A stretch of 58,305 bases of DNA from CAUSWF01 sp963535465 (GTDB lineage Bacteria; Bacillota_I; Bacilli_A; RF39; UBA660), in NCBI GenBank assembly GCA_963535465.1, contig CAUSWF010000008.1, forward strand, positions 1 through 58,305. Reading direction: 5' to 3'. Each line of letters begins with the position of its first letter. Position 1 is the first letter of the stretch. Of this stretch, positions 50,731-58,305 are shown in pieces. Position numbers and translations under genes: made by a program. The notes below the pieces were generated by a model. It saw only the letters and a list, made by a program, of their open reading frames with translations, had not been told where the DNA came from and searched no databases.

Positions 50731-53061
50731 TTAATATTTATAAATTGCATATAAATCTAATCTTTGTGGTCCATATATTGGTGAAGTAAGAACATCAAAC
50801 GCTCCTTTTGGTCCGAATCCTGGGTCTATAATAAATACTTGTCCATCTTTTACGTAGTCCACTGCTACCCAGTGGCTCATTGTTCCATATCCTCCATTTG
50901 GTGCAGGAGATACGTTCATTATAATGATTGTTCTTCCTCCACTTAGTTCATTAGCTAACATTTGTGAAATGCATGCTGCATTCTTACAAGATGCTGGTAT
51001 TGTTTTTTGACCTGCATATCTTGGTTGTGGAGAAAATGCAGATGCTACTGCTCCCCAATTTAATAGTCCACCACCAGTAAATCCACCTGTTTTATTTAAA
51101 TACGGTACTAATGTATCTGGTCTTATTTCATCTGTTCCCATCATTTGTTTAAATGTATCGGATACAGTTAATTCTTTATTAGCTATTGCTTTAGCAAACA
51201 TCATTGTAGTTGATGTTACTGTACAACCAGCACTTTTTACAGTGAATGAACTTGGACCTAAAGGAATACCTATCCATGGTCCTTCATATTGTTTCCAATT
51301 TACGAAGTCTCCAACAGATGCAAGACCTCCTGTTCCACATTTAGTTTGACTGTCACCATTGCAAGTACCTTTTGATAATTTAGTTGCTTGGCTATATGTA
51401 GATAATAATATCTGTTTATAGTCTTGTCCTGATGCAGCTTTAGATGAAAATGAATTTTGGATAAGACTTGCATATGGTGTATTTATTACAGCATTATTTT
51501 CATCTACTAGTAATTCACCTTCTACTGCTTTAGCTGCTTCTCTTAGTGGAGAATTTGCTGGTAGAGGTTGTTTATATATTTTTGAGCCTGGGTATGAAGT
51601 TGATGTTCCACTTCTAGTTTGTCCACCTTGTTCTCCATCATTTAATTTTACACAACCTTTATCTGGATCACAGTAAACTTGATCTGCAACACAGTTTGCA
51701 AGTTGTAATATGTATCCATCACCTGTTTTTTCTATCTTTTTACCAAGATTTCCTGCCATTGCATGAACTCTTGCGATAGAATAGTTTCTTGCTGCTATAA
51801 GTTGTGCTTTAAAGGCTTCAGTTGGTGCTTCACCAATTTCCGCATAAGCTACACCTAGTACATATTTTTCAAATGGTACAAGTTCTTCTTCAGCGGCATT
51901 ATCCCAGTTTCCACTACCGTATCTTGCTCCTCCAGCTGTACCACATTGCATCAATCTAACTTTTACATTACTCATAGTAAATCCTGTATCAGTTGATGCT
52001 CCACTTGCTATTCCAGCTATATTATAAGAACAACTTCCACCTGTTACACAGGTTTCTTTTTCTCCTAGTATTTCTCTAGTTTCTTCTATATGTTTAATCA
52101 TACTTTCTGCTATTAAATTTGCTTCTTCTTCATCATACTCTTTCATATATTTTCGAAGAACTTTTTCAGCAATATTTTTCTTAAATGTATCTTGTGACGC
52201 TACATTATTTTCATCAAATGCTGCTTCTTGTATTTCTTTTATATCAGCATTAGTAAAGTCAGTATATTCATAATTGTCTTTCATAACAGTACTATTAGCT
52301 ATTATATAGTAAAATGCGGCAGTAAATTCTACTCCATTAGGATTATTTTTCTTTTGGCTGATCAATTCTTTTTTAATATCATTTGCCCTTTTATAAAAAG
52401 CTTCTGCTTTTGGATCATCAAATTTATAGTCTTGATATTTACCTTCTTCTCCATATACTCTTGCTGCTATGGCATCATTTGTCTTACTTGATGCAATAGC
52501 TGATATTGAGCCTATTATTATTAATAATACTATTAACATAGGTAGTAGAGTTAATGTTACACTAATGATTATTTTTCTAACTTTAATTTTTAATTCTAGT
52601 TCTTTTTTTTCTTCTTTTACTTCTGTTTCTTTTTGATTTTGTTTTTCTTCCTCTTCTTTTTTCTTTTCTTCCTCTTCTTTTTTCTTTTCTTCTTCTTGTT
52701 TTTTTAGAGGTCCATATGAAAGTGGATGAGGCTTCTTGCCTGTTACAATATCAGTAAAATTTTTAATATTATTAATTGTATTTCTCGCTCCCGCTATTGT
52801 TTTATTATTATCTAAAGCTTCTTTTCCTCTATTAATAAGATTTCTTCCTATTTTAGAATTAGCTGCTTTACCAGCTAAACCAGCAAGACCTGGTGCTTTA
52901 GCTGCATTTTTTAGTGTTTTATCAACAAGCGAATTATCAGTAAAGTTATTTTTTTCTCTATTACGAGAAGAAGAGTAAGGTTCTTTTGAAATAGCATTAG
53001 TATTACCACTATTATTTTGTGGTAAGTTATTCTTTTTACTTGAATATTTCCCTTTTGCCAT
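50731..53061 (-). CDS. Membrane-anchored SpoIID-like plus C39-like cell-wall enzyme of the T4SS-like operon
   Basis: A 776-aa protein in four parts: a cytoplasmic basic and glutamate/lysine-repeat head (1-162), one membrane helix (about 164-190), a helical stalk (about 195-370) and two outer domains. Residues about 395-565 match SpoIID/LytB lytic transglycosylases (VPFEKYVLGVAYAEIGEAP with catalytic-type E408, then EAFKAQLIAARNYSIA). Residues about 587-776 match C39_2 papain-like peptidases with C613 (SAGCTVTSTTM), H730 (MSHWVAVDYV) and D747 (FIIDPGFG). Machines of this class usually carry a CHAP, NlpC/P60 or SLT hydrolase in this position; here the wall opener is of a different kind. Confidence 0.85.
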   Translation of the reverse strand: MAKGKYSSKKNNLPQNNSGNTNAISKEPYSSSRNREKNNFTDNSLVDKTLKNAAKAPGLAGLAGKAANSKIGRNLINRGKEALDNNKTIAGARNTINNIKNFTDIVTGKKPHPLSYGPLKKQEEEKKKEEEEKKKEEEEKQNQKETEVKEEKKELELKIKVRKIIISVTLTLLPMLIVLLIIIGSISAIASSKTNDAIAARVYGEEGKYQDYKFDDPKAEAFYKRANDIKKELISQKKNNPNGVEFTAAFYYIIANSTVMKDNYEYTDFTNADIKEIQEAAFDENNVASQDTFKKNIAEKVLRKYMKEYDEEEANLIAESMIKHIEETREILGEKETCVTGGSCSYNIAGIASGASTDTGFTMSNVKVRLMQCGTAGGARYGSGNWDNAAEEELVPFEKYVLGVAYAEIGEAPTEAFKAQLIAARNYSIARVHAMAGNLGKKIEKTGDGYILQLANCVADQVYCDPDKGCVKLNDGEQGGQTRSGTSTSYPGSKIYKQPLPANSPLREAAKAVEGELLVDENNAVINTPYASLIQNSFSSKAASGQDYKQILLSTYSQATKLSKGTCNGDSQTKCGTGGLASVGDFVNWKQYEGPWIGIPLGPSSFTVKSAGCTVTSTTMMFAKAIANKELTVSDTFKQMMGTDEIRPDTLVPYLNKTGGFTGGGLLNWGAVASAFSPQPRYAGQKTIPASCKNAACISQMLANELSGGRTIIIMNVSPAPNGGYGTMSHWVAVDYVKDGQVFIIDPGFGPKGAFDVLTSPIYGPQRLDLYAIYKY

Positions 53062-53085
53062 TTTATCACCTTACTCTTCTATTTA

Positions 53086-54864
53086 TTAATATCCTCCACC
53101 TGTTCCAAAAGAATCTAACTCTTCTTTTGTTACGGCGATATTTATTCTCATACGTCTATTTCCACAAACGAATAATGCTTCACCTTGTGAATATCCTTTG
53201 ATACTATCTATTTCATTATCATTTAAATCAATTAATCTTGCTAAATCTTCAGTAGCTTGTTTCTTTAATCCCATAACTAAATAGTATGACGCATTATCAA
53301 ATATTGCTTTTCCTTGTACTATTACAGCAGGATCTGCAAAGTCTGATGGTTGTTGTGTTATTACAATTGTTCCAGTATTATACTTTCTTGCACGACGTTG
53401 TACTTGTGCTAAGAAGTCTGCTCCCATTTCATTCTTATCTCCAAGTAAAACGTGAGCTTCATCTACCATTAATACTGTATTGATAGATGGATCTAGGCAT
53501 AATCCCCAAGCATATTTTAATACGTTGAAGAATAATGCATTTCTAACATTAGAGTCACCATTCATAAGTTCTTTAATATTAAATACCATAAAATCACTAT
53601 TCTTAGCTAGTGTTGTATGTCCATCAAAGAAATATTTTAATTCTCTTGTTAATGGTCTTATTAATAACTCTAATCTTTCTAATATATCTTTTTCTTGAGT
53701 TTGTTCTGTTATACTCATTAATTTCCCTTGAATAGTTCTATATATATCACTAAATGTTGGGAAATCTTTAGATGTAAATCTTCTATAATCAGTTAACTCA
53801 TCCATTCCAAATCTCTTATATGTATCTTGTGCTATATCAGAAAACATGTTTAAGACATCTGTTTTTACTTCTGGGTTATAGTACTTTAAAAATGCCTTTA
53901 ATGAAGATATTGCTCTTGCAAATACTGCATGGCTTATTACATCTTCTTCATCTGAATCAGGTACTATTTCTAGTGGATTTATTAGTCCATATTGTCCACC
54001 TTTACCCATATCTACTATATCTCCACCATATGATACAGCCATTTCTCTAAATTCATCTTCTGGGTCAATTATTACTATTTGACAACCATTTCTGATATGA
54101 CTTCTTAATAGAAGTTTAGCTGCTGTTGACTTACCTGAACCTGATGTTCCTAGCATAATCATATTAGCGTTATTTCTATTATTTTCTTTTCTTATTTGAT
54201 ATAAGAATTGATTAAATAAAATTACTCCTCCAGAGAAATCTACTCCTAATAAAGTTGATAGTCCTGGATCTTTTATACTGTCAAAAATAAATGGATACAT
54301 TGCTGCTAAAGTTGGAGATGGTATAGGTGTTCCTATTCTATCTTCTATTTCTTGAGCTGGGAATACTGGTAACATAGATTTAAGTATTTTTTCTTGTTCA
54401 AATCTAATAGATACTGCACGTAAATCCATTGAATCTAAATAATTTTTAACATTTACTTTCTTTAATTCTAATTCTTCTTTAGTATCAGCTGTTATCATTA
54501 TATGCATTTGAAAATCAAATGTCTTTGAATCAGATGATGCTATCATAGAAGTAAAGTATTGTAGAGATTCTATATCTTGTCTAATTCTTTCTCTTATAGT
54601 TTGGTCTTTTTCATTTTGATATTTATCTTGTAAATCAGCAACTTGCTTATTTAACATATTTTTCATTTGTTCAAATGGTATTGGTATGTGTTTTACTACT
54701 ACCTTAATACCAGACATATTAGTTAAAGATGATAAATATCCTGGATAAATATATTTAGGGTATGCTACCACTGTTAAAATAGTTGCATATTTATCACTTA
54801 TAAAGAAACTACTTGGAGAAAAACTTATACCCTTTGGGGCTAATTCACTTCTTAACTTACTCAT
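53086..54864 (-). CDS. virB4: VirB4-type ATPase, main part
   Basis: A 592-aa ATPase that powers assembly and transport of the type IV channel. Walker A is GTSGSGKST (239-247), with the VirB4 features IVIIDPEDEFREMAVSYGG, Walker B VLMVDEAHVLLG and RRARKYNTGTIVITQQPSDF. The first 200 residues are the VirB4 middle domain. Its start overlaps the stop of the preceding 182-aa gene as ATGA, so the two are translated in step. The N-terminal part of a usual 800-aa VirB4 is supplied by that separate gene. Confidence 0.94.
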   Translation of the reverse strand: MSKLRSELAPKGISFSPSSFFISDKYATILTVVAYPKYIYPGYLSSLTNMSGIKVVVKHIPIPFEQMKNMLNKQVADLQDKYQNEKDQTIRERIRQDIESLQYFTSMIASSDSKTFDFQMHIMITADTKEELELKKVNVKNYLDSMDLRAVSIRFEQEKILKSMLPVFPAQEIEDRIGTPIPSPTLAAMYPFIFDSIKDPGLSTLLGVDFSGGVILFNQFLYQIRKENNRNNANMIMLGTSGSGKSTAAKLLLRSHIRNGCQIVIIDPEDEFREMAVSYGGDIVDMGKGGQYGLINPLEIVPDSDEEDVISHAVFARAISSLKAFLKYYNPEVKTDVLNMFSDIAQDTYKRFGMDELTDYRRFTSKDFPTFSDIYRTIQGKLMSITEQTQEKDILERLELLIRPLTRELKYFFDGHTTLAKNSDFMVFNIKELMNGDSNVRNALFFNVLKYAWGLCLDPSINTVLMVDEAHVLLGDKNEMGADFLAQVQRRARKYNTGTIVITQQPSDFADPAVIVQGKAIFDNASYYLVMGLKKQATEDLARLIDLNDNEIDSIKGYSQGEALFVCGNRRMRINIAVTKEELDSFGTGGGY

Positions 54865-55409
54865 GCTGCCATCACCATTGGTTTGAATTCAAACTTCTTT
54901 CCTCCATTTAGGAAATTATCCATGATAACTCTTAAGTCATCATTTGATACTTGTTGTGCATTTAATCCACATCCTGCTAAACCATTAATTACCATTCTTA
55001 CCCTCTTTTGTAATATGTCAGTATCTTTTTCTTTAAATAATAAATAATACTCTGTATCTACAATATTTTCATTAATAAAACTATATGCTTTATCAATATC
55101 TTGGCTTATTATTTTTCTTATCGCAGGAGTTGATGCTTCATTATATAGTAGTTGCATTTGTGATAAGTATACAGATAAATCAACTGGTCTATCTGCTACT
55201 ACTAACCAGAATTCATAATCTATTGTATTATAAAAATTCTTTAGTCCTATCATGATATTATTTTGAGCATTTTGCTCTAAAATAAATATATTCCTTGGAG
55301 TAATCTTTACTCCTGTTATTTTTTCTTTATTTGTAGTTATAATCATAGAATTTTGGATATCATTTACAGGTAACCAATCTTCTGCAAAACTATTTCTGTT
55401 TCTTGACAT
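54861..55409 (-). CDS. VirB4 N-terminal domain as a separate protein
   Basis: The product (182 aa from the ATG at 55409) begins with FAEDWLPVNDIQNSMIITTN, which matches the start of many Gram-positive VirB4/TraE-like ATPases, and continues through the small alpha/beta domain (FWLVVADRPVDLSVYLSQM, DTEYYLLFKEKD). It contains no ATPase motifs. It overlaps the PrgI gene by 20 bases and the main VirB4 gene by 4 (ATGA). An upstream in-frame start at 55463 would overlap PrgI more. It may be a natural split or an old frameshift fixed by coupling. Confidence 0.7.
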   Translation of the reverse strand: MSRNRNSFAEDWLPVNDIQNSMIITTNKEKITGVKITPRNIFILEQNAQNNIMIGLKNFYNTIDYEFWLVVADRPVDLSVYLSQMQLLYNEASTPAIRKIISQDIDKAYSFINENIVDTEYYLLFKEKDTDILQKRVRMVINGLAGCGLNAQQVSNDDLRVIMDNFLNGGKKFEFKPMVMAA

Positions 55410-55701
55410 TTCTATTGCACCAACCTTTCCATTTATATTCTCTTTGACTTTCAAAGAAGTCATATATATCTAATATGAAAGTTAACATATTATGATAATA
55501 AGGTAATGGTATTACCAGAAACGATGAAATCGCAGCTGGTGATAACATAAGTATACTCATCCAAAAACTACTTACTGGCACAAAGGCTAACAGTAATATT
55601 GTTACTGTTATGCCTATGCCAAATAGTATCAGATCTTCTACTTTAAACATACCAAATATTAACTTACCACTATTAGTATTTGCGGGTATTAAATAATTCA
55701 T
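55390..55701 (-). CDS. PrgI/VirB3-like inner-membrane channel protein
   Basis: A 103-aa protein with two membrane segments (about 25-42 and 47-66) and a cytoplasmic C-terminus (YHNMLTFILDIYDFF). It matches the PrgI family of Gram-positive conjugation systems, which is the counterpart of VirB3 and always precedes VirB4. The identity is supported by size, topology and position. Confidence 0.88.
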   Translation of the reverse strand: MNYLIPANTNSGKLIFGMFKVEDLILFGIGITVTILLLAFVPVSSFWMSILMLSPAAISSFLVIPLPYYHNMLTFILDIYDFFESQREYKWKGWCNRNVKKQK

Positions 55702-55727
55702 CTATATCACACTTTCCTTTTTATTTT

Positions 55728-57791
55728 TTATTTTCCACTCATCTTATTTAAAGACTTATATTCAGAACTTTGTTTGATATCTCTTGCAGCATTACTTGAT
55801 GTAACAGATGTTTTTGTTGCGTTATCTATATTAACACCAGCTGATGATGGTGCACTTCCACCAGATTTTGCAACCTCTTTAGCATAGTAGTCAATTTGTG
55901 CAGCAGCATCTTGAACAGCAGCATTTTTTATCTTACCTGATGTTATGTCACTTTCAAATTGTGCAGCTTGTAATTTTTGTAATTCTTGCATTTTATTTTC
56001 GTCAAGATAATCAGCTTTGTTAAATGTATAAACTGCTCCAGTGGCATCTTTATATTGAAAAGTATCTCCTTCTGTTGCATTAAGAGCAGCGTAGAATTTG
56101 CGATAGTTAAATCCAATAAGTTTTGACTTTGCACCGTTTTTATCTTTTAATTCGGCTTGATATCCAGAAGTTGATTTTAATGCTTCTTGTTCTAACATCT
56201 TTTTATAGTTACTTACTGCACTAGAGTGTCCACCATACGCTTCAATTTGGTCATTGTATGTCTTAAGTCTTGAACCAGCTGCATCCATACCTTCATCAGA
56301 GAAGAATGCTTTAATATTATCTTTAACTCCGACACCAGATTTAACTTTGTTAATAGCTCGCTTTTCTGCTTGTAACATTGCCTTTGACACTTCTCCTGGC
56401 TTAGCTGTTGCAACTGCTCCAAGACCAGCTCCGACAGTTTTTGTCGCACCACCTAATGCTGCGAAAAGTTTCTTACGCATAGTTGCGGCTGGACCAAGTT
56501 TATTAACTGCTTCACCACCAGCTTTAATGGCATTTCCAACCAAGTCTTTTGCTGCAGTTAATCCAGCACCAACCTTTCCGAAGGCCCTTCCAAGTCCAAA
56601 TCCAGAGTCTTTGATTCCAAGGGCATCTGAGATGAATTTTGGTCCTTCTTTTACAAACATCAATACTGAAATTATTCCTAATATTAGTGCCATTACTCCA
56701 ACTAATGGGCCATATTCTCCAAAGCCTTCAAATGATAGGCCATTCTTTGTTAGCGATTGAATAATTACTACAGTTAGCATCATAATTGCTAATCTCATAA
56801 ATAAATCAAGATACACTTTTACAAGTGTTTGTGACCAAGTTTGTAACATATCAGTTTTTCCAGTTGAACCAGGTGCTGCATAACTTATAATTGGTATTGG
56901 TGATATTACTCTAAGTAATACTAATTTTATTGAACGTATTGCGATTTCAATAGACGACACTAAAAGTAGATATGAAAGTGCTAGTCCAGCAAGTAGTGCT
57001 GTAATTCCATTTAATACAAATGCATAATATTTTTTACCAAATATTGGAGCTGAACCTTCAGCTGGTTTACATGTTGCGTTATATATACTTCCTGTTCCTG
57101 TTATAACATCGTATGATGTTCCTTCTTTGTCTATATCTACATCACTTGAACCATTTTCTTCTTTTATTTTGTAAACATCAGGAAGTTTCTTTTGAGCTTC
57201 TTGTTTACAGTTATCAGATGCTCTATTTACATAAATAAATTGTAAAAATACTGTAGTAGCAAATCTTTTAGAATCATTTACTATTTGTTTTGAATCAGAT
57301 GTTGTTCCATCTTTATCATAGTTTCCTAATACTAATTTTTCTATTACATTTTGATTTAAAATTCTATTCTGTAATTCTGTTAATGTTCCAAATAATATTC
57401 CCTGTTTTTGAATATTTTCTGCGTAACTATTATTAAATGTTGATGTTTGAGTAAAGTTTAGTGGGATTAATAAAGTCATTATTGCTAGAGCTATTACCAT
57501 TCTTTTGAATAATGATCCAATTCCTTTACTTGCATCAAATGCTTTAGATGGGTCCGCTATATTCTGAAGTATACTTATTGATACTTTAAATATCATAAAT
57601 ATAGCTATTACCATAGAAATTTTACTAAATAGTTGTGTTGTTAGATCGTTTAAATCTAGAATTGGGTGTTTAGCTAGTACCATAAATACTTGATAAAACA
57701 GTTCTACAAATCCAAATACTGTTTTAACAAGAAACATTACTATAAGTCTTAGGATATCTGGAAAAAAGCCCGCTTCTGTGTAATCAATCAT
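55728..57791 (-). CDS. VirB6/TrbL-like polytopic channel protein
   Basis: A 687-aa protein with about eight membrane helices in the first 430 residues, an outer loop with paired cysteines (about 195-240) and a long alanine-, lysine- and glycine-rich cytoplasmic tail (about 420-687). The arrangement, including FKVSISILQNIADPSKAFDASKG and the central helices followed by YAAPGSTGKTDMLQTWSQTL, fits VirB6-type proteins of Gram-positive conjugation systems. It would form part of the inner-membrane channel. The tail is more GC-rich than its surroundings. Confidence 0.82.
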   Translation of the reverse strand: MIDYTEAGFFPDILRLIVMFLVKTVFGFVELFYQVFMVLAKHPILDLNDLTTQLFSKISMVIAIFMIFKVSISILQNIADPSKAFDASKGIGSLFKRMVIALAIMTLLIPLNFTQTSTFNNSYAENIQKQGILFGTLTELQNRILNQNVIEKLVLGNYDKDGTTSDSKQIVNDSKRFATTVFLQFIYVNRASDNCKQEAQKKLPDVYKIKEENGSSDVDIDKEGTSYDVITGTGSIYNATCKPAEGSAPIFGKKYYAFVLNGITALLAGLALSYLLLVSSIEIAIRSIKLVLLRVISPIPIISYAAPGSTGKTDMLQTWSQTLVKVYLDLFMRLAIMMLTVVIIQSLTKNGLSFEGFGEYGPLVGVMALILGIISVLMFVKEGPKFISDALGIKDSGFGLGRAFGKVGAGLTAAKDLVGNAIKAGGEAVNKLGPAATMRKKLFAALGGATKTVGAGLGAVATAKPGEVSKAMLQAEKRAINKVKSGVGVKDNIKAFFSDEGMDAAGSRLKTYNDQIEAYGGHSSAVSNYKKMLEQEALKSTSGYQAELKDKNGAKSKLIGFNYRKFYAALNATEGDTFQYKDATGAVYTFNKADYLDENKMQELQKLQAAQFESDITSGKIKNAAVQDAAAQIDYYAKEVAKSGGSAPSSAGVNIDNATKTSVTSSNAARDIKQSSEYKSLNKMSGK

Positions 57792-57806
57792 CTATATCCC
57801 TCCCCT

Positions 57807-58244
57807 TTATTGTAGTCCACATATAGATGGACCTGCTAAATTAAATAATTTTATTATTTCATTTACTATTGTTGGTACTAAGAATAATAGAATTATTAAT
57901 CCGGCTCTTGTTAATATATTTTTATTTGCTTTTTTAAACGAGTCTTCTGCTCCTGTTACTACTGCTTTTACATAGTCAATTGATGAGAATAAAAGCATTG
58001 CGACTGGCCCTAATATTCTTATATAACTTAGGAATCTATCAACAATCCAAGCAAGTGATGTTTCATCATTTGGATCTCCAAGTAATGTTGCTTGGCATCC
58101 TCCTTGCTCTTTTGTTTGATTTGTTTCTCCAACTAATTGTTTTCTATAATCGTTATTCACTATATTAGCATGTACTTTTATTGGTGCTAAAACAATAAAT
58201 AAAAATGATATTATTAATAATATTTTGCTAATCTCTTTTTTCAT
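57807..58244 (-). CDS. VirB2/TrbC-like pilin or channel protein with signal peptide
   Basis: A 145-aa protein with a signal peptide (about 1-27, VHA cleavage region), then about 60 polar residues and two hydrophobic helices (about 80-103 and 118-138) separated by a short basic loop. This is the layout of VirB2/TrbC pilins and of the matching small membrane proteins in Gram-positive systems. The ATG at 58244 is chosen for its GGAG site. It is the first gene of the operon after the promoter at 58274-58302. Confidence 0.75.
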   Translation of the reverse strand: MKKEISKILLIISFLFIVLAPIKVHANIVNNDYRKQLVGETNQTKEQGGCQATLLGDPNDETSLAWIVDRFLSYIRILGPVAMLLFSSIDYVKAVVTGAEDSFKKANKNILTRAGLIILLFLVPTIVNEIIKLFNLAGPSICGLQ

Positions 58245-58273
58245 GCTTGTTCTCCACATATTTCTTCAGAATA

Positions 58274-58302
58274 AGTATAACAAAACTAAAAAAAAATAGC
58301 AA
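58274..58302 (-). promoter_or_regulatory. Promoter of the T4SS-like operon
   Basis: TTGCTA (58297-58302), a 17-base spacer with a nine-T tract and TATACT (58274-58279) with a TG extension lie on the minus strand, 30 bases before the first ATG. The T tract in the spacer is a site where length changes could tune expression. Confidence 0.65.
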
Positions 58303-58305
58303 TTA

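Noticed and set aside
3737..54863. Mycoplasma-type genetic code (TGA as tryptophan)
   Set aside because: TGA ends several intact genes, and native genes encode tryptophan with TGG; only the dead integrase has an internal TGA.
56254..56760. Plus-strand open frame of 168 codons opposite the VirB6 tail
   Set aside because: It is the antisense of an alanine-rich coding region, has no ribosome site and shows no protein-like domain.
1..58305. CRISPR array
   Set aside because: I saw no regularly spaced direct repeats and no cas genes; the only tandem repeat is the in-frame 15-bp unit in virD4.

Overview
The window comes from an AT-rich (roughly 28-30% GC by eye), low-GC Bacillota genome. Gram-positive PolC, the rimP-nusA-ylxR-infB-rbfA block, YutD, a YugI/CvfD-like S1 protein and DUF1292 all point to the Bacilli/Erysipelotrichia side, most likely an uncultured, small-genome, anaerobic gut lineage near the Mollicutes (RF39-like; this lineage is inference). 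TGA is used as a stop (for example at 3737-3739 and in the ATGA overlap at 54861-54864), so this is not the Mycoplasma code. Rubrerythrin, a ferredoxin and U32 enzymes fit an anaerobe. Nearly all genes lie on the minus strand.

Layout. 1-16 kb holds housekeeping genes: rarA, a WG-repeat-like membrane protein, a CPBP protease, then an operon (read right to left) of a 270-aa unknown gene, polC and truB, followed by rimP-nusA-ylxR-infB-rbfA under its own promoter. TruB carries an N-terminal domain resembling a dead VanY carboxypeptidase, and RimP is only half length. 16-20.7 kb: ferredoxin, RluB-type pseudouridine synthase, a membrane-anchored EIIB-like domain without its cysteine, and a MacB-type ABC transporter. 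20.9-23.4 kb: an operon of two WXG100-like small helical proteins and two larger unknown partners, which looks like a type VII secretion-related substrate cluster. 23.5-28.4 kb: tRNA-Ala, radC, an HD protein with a one-domain Clp-like ATPase, gpmA, a PAP2 phosphatase and a YwaF/TMEM164-like protein.

28.5-34.1 kb is a decayed integrative element inserted at the 3' end of tRNA-Pro, flanked by 17-bp att repeats with one mismatch. It has a broken replication gene, an apparently intact cargo of a secreted C39-type cysteine peptidase with two membrane-anchored proteins, an XRE regulator, an excisionase-like gene and a tyrosine recombinase destroyed by several stops and frameshifts. The original terminator of the tRNA operon now lies on the far side of the element. 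34.1-35.3 kb holds two tRNA operons (12 tRNAs) with near-consensus promoters.

35.3-46.5 kb is again housekeeping: an S1-domain protein, a NifU-like scaffold, DUF1292, YutD, TrmL, a U32 enzyme, rubrerythrin, Lon, trigger factor and RmuC. 46.5-58.3 kb is one complete minus-strand operon, bounded by a promoter (58274-58302) and a terminator (46562-46583), encoding a type IV secretion/conjugation-like machine: VirB2-like pilin, VirB6, PrgI/VirB3, a VirB4 in two ORFs, a membrane-anchored SpoIID-plus-C39 wall enzyme, a lipoprotein-like unknown, VirD4 and a DUF6273-like surface protein. No relaxase, integrase or oriT-like gene accompanies it here. This suggests a resident chromosomal secretion system rather than an ordinary ICE, and it is the best candidate for an undescribed system in the window.
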